Below are positions 21,233-26,185 of a stretch of 26,185 nucleotides of DNA, piece after piece (within the stretch, counting starts at the first letter, position 1; every line of letters begins with the position of its first letter). The stretch covers positions 1 through 26,185 of the forward strand of contig DATDTB010000076.1 in the NCBI GenBank assembly GCA_035291025.1, read 5' to 3'. The stretch comes from DATDTB01 sp035291025 (GTDB lineage Archaea; Iainarchaeota; Iainarchaeia; JAFGOX01; DATDTB01). Below the pieces are notes generated by a model. The model did no database searches. It was not told the DNA's origin and saw nothing but the letters and a program-made list of their open reading frames with translations. Position numbers and translations under genes: made by a program.

Positions 21233-21733
21233 TCAGCGTTGGCCGCGCTTTTCAGAGTAGTCCTGAACGGCTTTTTTTGCCTCTTGCACGAGCCTCACTG
21301 TTACGAAAATAGTGGACTTTTCCAGCAAGGCTTCCAATGCTGTAATTACTTGTTTTTCCGTCAAAAGGCTTTCCCTGAAAGCACGTAGTAGCAGTCCAAT
21401 GGTCCCATGAGTTTCAATTCCGTGCGCTTGCGCCATTATCCGTGCCTGCAAATCATCGGTCAAAAACACGGCCTTCAAGCGCTTCGCTAGTATTATCGCT
21501 TCCGACTCCCCCAGTCCAAGTTTGTACTTGGCGGAAAACAAGACAGCAAGCTGTTTCTCACGCGGTGAGAGGTTTACTGCCACAAGAAAATCAGGCAAGG
21601 CTCCCAGCTTTTCAAATTCCTCCCGCACGGCTAGTGGAACGAAAGCACGGGAAAAAACCCGAAAAGACTTGACGGCTTTTACTTCAGTCAAATGAATTAC
21701 GGGGCCGGTGTCAGTGACAGCCTCACTTGCCAT
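21233..21733 (-). CDS. PIN-domain toxin, VapC-type (DUF3368-like)
   Basis: 166 residues. PIN-domain ribonuclease of the DUF3368 kind. Acidic residues expected at the active site are present: D in VTDTGPVIHL near the N-terminus, E in GESEAIILAK and DD in FLTDDLQAR. VapC toxins cut tRNA or rRNA; the target here is unknown. ATG 21733 lies inside the antitoxin gene (11-base overlap), the usual coupled arrangement, while an upstream TTG is unneeded. It is longer than minimal VapC because of a C-terminal helical extension (LEKSTIFVTVRLVQEAKKAVQDYSE). Confidence 0.85.
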   Translation of the reverse strand: MASEAVTDTGPVIHLTEVKAVKSFRVFSRAFVPLAVREEFEKLGALPDFLVAVNLSPREKQLAVLFSAKYKLGLGESEAIILAKRLKAVFLTDDLQARIMAQAHGIETHGTIGLLLRAFRESLLTEKQVITALEALLEKSTIFVTVRLVQEAKKAVQDYSEKRGQR

Positions 21734-21914
21734 GCAAGCCCCACTCAATGTCTTCCCTGATCGCTTGCTCTAATAGCTTGGCGCTCATTTCCTCCACCAA
21801 GCGGCGCACTGCGTCCCGGATTGCCTCGCTCCTGCTGGCGTAAAGGCCTTCCTTGACCAAGACGTCAACCTCGCCAACAAGTCGCTCTGTAAGTTTTGCT
21901 GGAATTGTAACCAT
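21723..21914 (-). CDS. Ribbon-helix-helix antitoxin, VapB-type
   Basis: 63 residues from ATG 21914; TTG 21920 is an alternative. MVTIPAKLTERLVGEVDVLV and KEGLYASRSEAIRDAVRRLV form a textbook ribbon-helix-helix: strand VTIPAKL, helix A, the G-x-Y-x-S-R-S-E-A turn, helix B. The tail (EEMSAKLLEQAIREDIEWGLHGK) should bind and block the toxin encoded just downstream, with which it overlaps by 11 bases. Likely autoregulated through the inverted repeat in its promoter. Confidence 0.88.
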   Translation of the reverse strand: MVTIPAKLTERLVGEVDVLVKEGLYASRSEAIRDAVRRLVEEMSAKLLEQAIREDIEWGLHGK

Positions 21915-21943
21915 TTCCAAGAAAAAACCACCTTTTTTACACG

Positions 21944-21978
21944 TTTTCTATACGCATTATATACCATTGTGGTAATAT
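21944..21978 (-). promoter_or_regulatory. Promoter and inverted-repeat operator of the VapBC-type pair
   Basis: Minus strand GGTATATAATGC (21965-21954) is a strong TATA box 45 bases before the ATG, with a second TATA-like GCGTATAG just after it. Overlapping it, TACCA (21962-21966) and TGGTA (21970-21974) form a 5-bp inverted repeat with a 3-base spacer, and the AT-rich flanks add partial symmetry. This is the kind of site bound by ribbon-helix-helix antitoxins. Confidence 0.5.
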
Positions 21979-21996
21979 TTAAACCTTTTGAAAAAG

Positions 21997-23184
21997 TCAT
22001 TTGAAGTAGTGAAGCCTTGCCGCGGCTGTTGCGGCCAGCACAAGCACCCCGTTCAAGGCGAACAAGGCGTGGTACCCGAAGGCTGTCACGATGGCGCCGC
22101 TCACCAGGAAGCTGAGGAACGCGCCAGTTTTCGCGAGCGACATGTAACTCCCAACAATCGTTCCCTCCTTTTTCAGGCCTTCGCCGATGTCCGACATCAG
22201 GCTCCACGCGCTCACGTTCCACAAAGCGTGCGAAACCGAGCGAGTGAACGCCGCCAAGAACAGCAACGACAAAGAGTTAGAAAACGCCATCACTATCATC
22301 GCCGCGCCCCCGAAAAACGTGCCAACCAGCACCAAGTTCTTGTCGCCGAACTTGTCGGAAAGCCTTCCAGTTAGCGCTTGCAGGACGGCGAGGCTGCCAA
22401 GAATGAAGAAAAACACGCCGGCGTCCGTGAAGCTCCCGTGGAGTTCCTCTAAGACGAACAAGGGGACGAAGAGGAACAAGGCGGGCCAGCACGCGTGCAT
22501 GGTGAAGCCCAGCCAGGCCATTCCCCTCAACTCCTTCACTGAAAGAAAGCGCCTCACGGGCGTGGCAAAGTCGCTCTTCAGCGAGGCAAGGGAAACCGGG
22601 TGCTTCTTTTTCCAGTTCACCTGCCCAACGCCGAAGACAAACAACAGCAATAGAATAATAGTAGAGGAATACAAGGGCGCGGAGACAAAGAAGTGGTCCG
22701 CGAGGAACGCCCCGAACAACGGGCCAAGCATCGCCCCAACGCTTTCCATGCTAAAGGCGATGCCGGCAGTCGCGCCGCGTTTTCCCTTTTGCGCGTAGTC
22801 CTCCACTTTTGAAACCGCGCCAATCGTCAGGGCTGCCAATGCCAAGGCTTCGAGGACGCGCGCCGCCACAATTCCCTCCCACGTCGGCAGCCGTACGTAT
22901 AACGCGAAGGCGAGCGCCTGCGCCAGCACTCCCGCGGCCATCACTCTTTTCCTGCCGATTTCATCAGACACGGCTCCAATGAAGTGCGACGAAAAAATCA
23001 CGACCAACGGGCTTACGGCGAAGAGGATGCTGAGGAAGGTGTTGTCGAAGCCCTTTGACTTGATATAAGGAGAGAGCATTGGGTTTACTGAGGAAAGCGC
23101 GAACACGAACACTGTCCACAGGACTGAAAGCACGAGTACTTTATCGCGCGTGCGCGCGTCCGCGAACAACTCGTTCAAGACCAT
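21997..23184 (-). CDS. Major facilitator superfamily transporter
   Basis: 395 residues from ATG 23184. The open frame extends to 23343 but the added residues are basic, unlike a transporter N-terminus, and would cross the predicted guide RNA. Both halves carry the MFS motif A: GAVSDEIGRKRVM (about 72-84) and GRLSDKFGDKNLVLVG (about 270-285). About 12 membrane segments; the central loop is basic (QVNWKKKHPVSLASLKSDFATPVRRF). The second half, with DKFGDKN, resembles multidrug or sugar efflux-type carriers; substrate unknown. A TATA-like box is about 29 bases upstream. It is only distantly similar to the other MFS gene in the window. Confidence 0.88.
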   Translation of the reverse strand: MVLNELFADARTRDKVLVLSVLWTVFVFALSSVNPMLSPYIKSKGFDNTFLSILFAVSPLVVIFSSHFIGAVSDEIGRKRVMAAGVLAQALAFALYVRLPTWEGIVAARVLEALALAALTIGAVSKVEDYAQKGKRGATAGIAFSMESVGAMLGPLFGAFLADHFFVSAPLYSSTIILLLLFVFGVGQVNWKKKHPVSLASLKSDFATPVRRFLSVKELRGMAWLGFTMHACWPALFLFVPLFVLEELHGSFTDAGVFFFILGSLAVLQALTGRLSDKFGDKNLVLVGTFFGGAAMIVMAFSNSLSLLFLAAFTRSVSHALWNVSAWSLMSDIGEGLKKEGTIVGSYMSLAKTGAFLSFLVSGAIVTAFGYHALFALNGVLVLAATAAARLHYFK

Positions 23185-23207
23185 TGCCCTTCGAGTATGG
23201 AGGCAAC

Positions 23208-23218
23208 GTTTTTTATCC
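23208..23218 (+). promoter_or_regulatory. TATA-like box upstream of the C/D RNA candidate
   Basis: GTTTTTTATCC is centred 26 bases before the first base of the terminal stem at 23239. In the other direction it is 29 bases before the MFS ATG at 23184, so it might serve both. Confidence 0.45.
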
Positions 23219-23238
23219 ACTCCCGCGCATTCATTAGG

Positions 23239-23312
23239 GTGTAAAGATGATGTCCTCGTTAACTTTTGACGGCGAAAGCTGAGTGATAATAGACGGGCGG
23301 ACTGATTTACAC
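23239..23312 (+). ncRNA. Predicted box C/D guide RNA targeting the 16S rRNA decoding site
   Basis: A perfect 7-bp terminal stem, GTGTAAA (23239-23245) with TTTACAC (23306-23312), closes the element. Box C is ATGATGT (23247-23253, one mismatch to RUGAUGA), box D' is CTGA (23279-23282), box C' is GTGATAA (23283-23289, one mismatch) and box D is CTGA (23302-23305). Between C' and D are exactly 12 bases, the archaeal spacing. Nine of them (GACGGGCGG, 23292-23300) complement the universal 16S sequence CCGCCCGUC. The fifth base upstream of box D (23297) pairs with C1402 in E. coli numbering, so 2'-O-methylation of that base is predicted. The C-D' interval (25 bases) is long, and D' and C' touch, so the first guide is uncertain. 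Confidence 0.7.
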
Positions 23313-23341
23313 ACTTGAAAAACAGTTCACGGGAAAAACTC

Positions 23342-23635
23342 ATGGCCGGACTCCCTGCACGGAAACCGAAGCGCGAAACTCACGAATTAAAAATGAGCGA
23401 GTCGCTCCTGGGCATTCACTTGCTCGGCAAGGGCTTCAAGAAGCAGGGCGCTGGGGTGTTCGCGAACAAGCACGGCGACGTCATAAGAGTCTTGACGCGT
23501 GACGTGGGCACTGGGACTATTTCAATTTCAACTCACTCCAGCACGCCTGGCGCCATGCGATTGATGCTTGGAAACATCCGCAGGTTCGGCGCCTCCCGCC
23601 CCCAGCAGCGAAGGAAGCCGCCGCGCGGCCGGTGA
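23342..23635 (+). CDS. Hypothetical basic protein, 97 residues
   Basis: I do not recognise this protein. From ATG 23342 it is 97 residues; a TTG 27 bases earlier is close to the guide RNA end and less likely. A basic N-terminus (MAGLPARKPKRETHELK) precedes a small alpha-beta core (SLLGIHLLGKGFKKQGAGVFANKHGDVIRVLTRDVGTGTISISTH). The end is an Arg/Gly-rich tail (RRFGASRPQQRRKPPRGR). The tail suggests RNA or ribosome association, an inference from composition. The next gene begins 4 bases after its stop, and both run into the NAD(P)H-hydrate dehydratase gene. Confidence 0.6.
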   Translation: MAGLPARKPKRETHELKMSESLLGIHLLGKGFKKQGAGVFANKHGDVIRVLTRDVGTGTISISTHSSTPGAMRLMLGNIRRFGASRPQQRRKPPRGR

Positions 23636-23639
23636 GTTG

Positions 23640-24074
23640 GTGAAGCCAAGGCTCAGGGAACGCGCCGCCAGGCGCCTCAAGTTCTGGGCTGAAAGAATTG
23701 AAGCGGGAGCCGTCCCAGGCAAAATCATTGAATTCGAGCCCGTGGACCACGCGAAGGGCACCAAGGCCTTCAACCATTACAGGAAACTTGAGATGGAAAT
23801 CTCACGCGTCCACGGAAGCGAGGCAAAGATTGAGGCATTGAAAGCCGAACTTGACAGGGCCCGAGAAGACTTCCTTGAAGCCACGACTCGAAGGGAGGTA
23901 ATGCACGTTTCCCCAATCACTGCAAGGGAAGCGCGCGAGCTTTCTTCAAAGCCGTTAATGGAATGGCCCGCCGAGGCGCGTAAGTTCATGAGAATGAACC
24001 CATTCGGTTACAGGTTGCTCAGGCTCGCCGCAAGGCTAAGGAAGGTAAGTGAAAAAATCCAGGGAAAAAAATGA
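23640..24074 (+). CDS. Hypothetical helical basic protein, 144 residues
   Basis: Not recognised. GTG 23640 is chosen, 4 bases after the previous stop; the longer frame to 23568 would overlap that gene. The sequence is mainly helical and charged, with a coiled-coil-like stretch RKLEMEISRVHGSEAKIEALKAELDRAREDFLEATTRREV. The opening RRLKFWAERIEAGAVPGKIIEFE loosely recalls the module starts of the coiled-coil pair at 7565-9484 (RLKELHSRI-AG), but the match is too weak to claim kinship. The stop overlaps the next ATG (ATGA), so it is translationally coupled to the dehydratase gene. Confidence 0.55.
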   Translation: MKPRLRERAARRLKFWAERIEAGAVPGKIIEFEPVDHAKGTKAFNHYRKLEMEISRVHGSEAKIEALKAELDRAREDFLEATTRREVMHVSPITAREARELSSKPLMEWPAEARKFMRMNPFGYRLLRLAARLRKVSEKIQGKK

Positions 24075-24925
24075 CTGACTTTGTTTCACGGAAAGCCCTC
24101 GGAAAAGTTTACGGAAAACGCCGCGCGTGGAGCCGCAAGGGCGAGTACGGAAAGCTGCTCGTCGTGGGCGGAAGCGAAAGGCACACGGGCTCGCCAGTTT
24201 TCGCGGCAATGGCTGCCTACAGGGCGGGCTGCGACTTGGTCTACGTTGCCGCCCCACAACGCGCAGCAGACGTCGCGGCGCAATACTCGCCAAACATCAT
24301 CACTGAACCATTGGAGGGAACGCGGCTGCAGGCAAAACACGGTGGTGCAATCCTGTACTTGATTGAAAGCGTGCGCGTTGACGCAGTGCTCTTGGGGCCA
24401 GGGCTTTGGCGCGAAAAGGACACGCTTGAAGCCATTTGCTTCCTTGTCTCAAAAATCAACGTACCAATGGTGTTGGACGCGGACGCCGTGAGGGCGGTCG
24501 CGCACAAGAAGCACGTGCTTTCTGGGAAAAAAGTTATTTTGACGCCGCACTCCAACGAGTTCCTCGAACTTTCGGGGAAAAAAGTCAGTGAAAACATTCA
24601 GGAAAGAATTCAGGCAACCGAGGGAGCCGCGCGGGAGCTTTACAACAACACGGTCTTGCTGAAGGGGCACGTTGACGTTGTCTCTGACGGCGCGAAAACG
24701 GCCTTGAACAAAACCGGAAGCCCTTTCATGACGAAGGGAGGCATGGGCGACACTCTGGCTGGAATATGCGGTGCGTACTTGGCGCGAGGCGTAGCGCCCT
24801 TCAACGCGGCCTGCGCTGCAGCCTACGTGAACGGAAAAGCCGGAGAGTTGTGCGCGAAAGAACTCGGCGAGGGAATGCTGGCGACGGACTTGATTGAATG
24901 CATTCCACGCGCAGTAAAAATTTAA
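24071..24925 (+). CDS. nnrD: ADP-dependent (S)-NAD(P)H-hydrate dehydratase
   Basis: Repairs damaged hydrated NADH/NADPH by removing water at the cost of ADP (or ATP). 284 residues, ribokinase-like fold, equivalent to the C-terminal half of bifunctional YjeF/Nnr. Motifs: GGSERHTGSPVFAAMAAYRAG (about 34-54), VLLGPGLWR, MVLDADAV, LTPHSNEF, and the active-site GGMGDTLAG with catalytic D227 (usually GTGD; here GGMGD, a common variant). The epimerase domain NnrE is not fused and not seen nearby. ATG overlaps the previous stop (ATGA). Its own stop overlaps the stop of the convergent glycyl-tRNA synthetase by 4 bases. Confidence 0.92.
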   Translation: MTDFVSRKALGKVYGKRRAWSRKGEYGKLLVVGGSERHTGSPVFAAMAAYRAGCDLVYVAAPQRAADVAAQYSPNIITEPLEGTRLQAKHGGAILYLIESVRVDAVLLGPGLWREKDTLEAICFLVSKINVPMVLDADAVRAVAHKKHVLSGKKVILTPHSNEFLELSGKKVSENIQERIQATEGAARELYNNTVLLKGHVDVVSDGAKTALNKTGSPFMTKGGMGDTLAGICGAYLARGVAPFNAACAAAYVNGKAGELCAKELGEGMLATDLIECIPRAVKI

Positions 24926-26185
24926 AGCCTTTCACGCAAAAAGGACGCCAAGGCTTTCACAGAAACGCGTTCCTGCTTCGTTGAATCGCGTTCGCGAATT
25001 GTGACAGAGTCGTCCTTGAGCGTGTCGTAGTCAATTGTGACGGCGTACGGGCAACCTATTTCGTCGACGCGCGCGTAACGCTTCCCGATGCTCCCCGATT
25101 CGTCGTACAACGCGTCAAAGCCCTCGTCGAACAACGCTTTGCGGACCGCTTGGGCTTTTTCCGCCAACCCGTCTTTCTTCATCAACGGAAACACGGACAC
25201 TTGCACTGGCGCCAGAGCCAGTGGCAGGGAAAGCCACTCGCGGGCCTCGCCTGCCTTTACGTCTTCGCGGAACGCGTGCTGGAGCGCGAGGTAGAAACTC
25301 CGGTCAACGCCCGCGGAGAGCTCGAAGACGTGCGGCGTGAACTTTTCGCCCGACGGCTCGCGCCTAACGGAAAAGTCCTGCTTGCTTCCCTTGCCGTGCG
25401 TCGAGAGGTCGTAGTCCGTTCTGTTATTGCACGCCATTAGTTCAACCCAGTTTCCTTCCAAGTCCTGCACTTCCAAGTCCCACGTTTCAGCCGAGTAAAA
25501 CGCGCGTTCTTCCTTCGTCAAGCCCCGGAACCGCATTTTCTCTCCGGGAATGCCTAGTTTTTTGTAGAACTGGAAAACGCGCGCCAAGTAATACGCTGCG
25601 AGCTTTCCTGAAAAGAGCTTCTTGGAAAAGGCGTCCCTTACCGTGAAAGACTTGGCTTCCCTTTCGCCTGGCAACATCAAGGGCAGCGACTCGTTTTCCA
25701 CTTCAGTGAAGGCTGGAAAGTTGTCCGCGTCCCTCGGGTCGAAGAAGACTTCAACGTCCATTTGCGATAGTTCGCGCATGCGCAGTAACTGGTTGCGTGG
25801 AGCGATTTCGTTGCGGAACGCGCCGCCGACCTGCGCAACCCCGAAGGGAAGCCTGACGCGCATTGTCTTGTAAAGCCTCGCGAAGTCCAGGAAAATCGAC
25901 TGGCAGGCCTCGGGCCTGAGAAAGCAGGGCTGCGAGCCCGTCGAGCCAACGTCGACTTTCATCATCATGTTGAATTTTTTCACGGGCGCGAGCTCGCCCT
26001 TGCACTTCCCGCACGCGATCCCGAGCTTCCTTATTTCGGCGTCCAAGTGCTCCGTTGGAGCGCCTTCCGCGAACGCCTTCCCAGTCCTTTCCTCCAAGAG
26101 CTTGTCCGCCCGGAATGGAGTGTTGCACTTCAGGCAGTAAGTAACTGGGTCCGCGAACGAGTCAAGGTGCCCCGAGCTCTGGAAC
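24922..26185 (-). CDS. glyS: Glycyl-tRNA synthetase, archaeal/eukaryotic alpha2 type, 5' end missing
   Basis: Class II synthetase charging tRNA-Gly. The frame is open through the right edge of the window, so the N-terminus is outside; a TTG at 26097 is not the true start. The visible part (about 420 residues) begins in the conserved SGHLDSFADP segment. It contains a zinc site (CLKC and CGKC), FRADKLLE, FNMMMKVDVG, the motif 2 region (FGVAQVGGAFRNEIAPRN), QMDVEVFF, the motif 3 area and a C-terminal anticodon-binding domain (LALAPVQVSVFPLMKKDG, then RYARVDEIGCPYAVTIDYDTL). It is convergent with nnrD, with stop codons overlapping by 4 bases. Confidence 0.95.
   Translation of the reverse strand, partial: FQSSGHLDSFADPVTYCLKCNTPFRADKLLEERTGKAFAEGAPTEHLDAEIRKLGIACGKCKGELAPVKKFNMMMKVDVGSTGSQPCFLRPEACQSIFLDFARLYKTMRVRLPFGVAQVGGAFRNEIAPRNQLLRMRELSQMDVEVFFDPRDADNFPAFTEVENESLPLMLPGEREAKSFTVRDAFSKKLFSGKLAAYYLARVFQFYKKLGIPGEKMRFRGLTKEERAFYSAETWDLEVQDLEGNWVELMACNNRTDYDLSTHGKGSKQDFSVRREPSGEKFTPHVFELSAGVDRSFYLALQHAFREDVKAGEAREWLSLPLALAPVQVSVFPLMKKDGLAEKAQAVRKALFDEGFDALYDESGSIGKRYARVDEIGCPYAVTIDYDTLKDDSVTIRERDSTKQERVSVKALASFLRERL

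Noticed and set aside
23185..23343. N-terminal extension of the second MFS transporter
   Set aside because: The extra 53 residues are basic and non-hydrophobic and overlap the C/D RNA candidate and its promoter.

Overview
The window looks archaeal. Several genes have a TATA-like box about 26 to 34 bases upstream of the ATG, as in leaderless transcripts. The glycyl-tRNA synthetase is the archaeal/eukaryotic class II type with a zinc knuckle, and one intergenic region holds a good box C/D guide RNA candidate. Small packed genes, many short hypothetical proteins and very large secreted low-complexity proteins would fit a DPANN lineage such as Diapherotrites. That placement is an inference from style, not from a marker tree.

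Layout, left to right. 1-273 is non-coding with possible RNA hairpins. 274-2890 (+) is a four-gene run: a LigB/DODA-type dioxygenase, a basic protein with an AT-hook-like start, a THUMP-less ThiI-like PP-loop ATPase and a GNAT acetyltransferase. 2887-3367 (-) holds two small overlapping unknown genes. 3440-10421 (-) is the metabolic core, a compact seven-gene run in the order lipA, two tandem paralogous coiled-coil genes, pdhA (E1 alpha), a Nudix hydrolase, pdhB (E1 beta) and pdhC (E2). It encodes three parts of a pyruvate/2-oxoacid dehydrogenase plus the enzyme that finishes its lipoyl cofactor. No E3 (dihydrolipoamide dehydrogenase) and no octanoyl/lipoyl transferase lie in the window.

10484-10794 holds an orphan VapB-type antitoxin behind a promoter with three 9-bp direct repeats, followed by what may be a toxin remnant. 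10889-12103 (+) is an MFS transporter and 12224-12370 (-) a 48-residue zinc ribbon. 12427-20372 (-) encodes two giant secreted proteins: an 846-residue cupredoxin fused to a Cys-pair helical array with two HGxGHG/DGVFME modules, and a 1782-residue protein whose last ~750 residues are Tyr-Pro-Thr/Ser-Pro repeats and which carries a second, internal signal-peptide-like segment. These are probably cell-surface components.

20578-21225 (+) is endonuclease III. 21233-21914 (-) is a complete VapBC-type toxin-antitoxin pair with an inverted repeat in its promoter. 21997-23184 (-) is a second MFS transporter. 23239-23312 (+) is the predicted C/D guide RNA. Its D-box guide pairs with the universally conserved 16S decoding-site sequence and, by the N+5 rule, points at C1402 (E. 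coli numbering). 23342-24925 (+) holds two unknown small genes and an NAD(P)H-hydrate dehydratase. 24922-26185 (-) is a 5'-truncated glycyl-tRNA synthetase.

Most promising for follow-up: the C/D RNA with its predicted target, the duplicated coiled-coil proteins inside the lipA-pdh run, and the two giant surface proteins.
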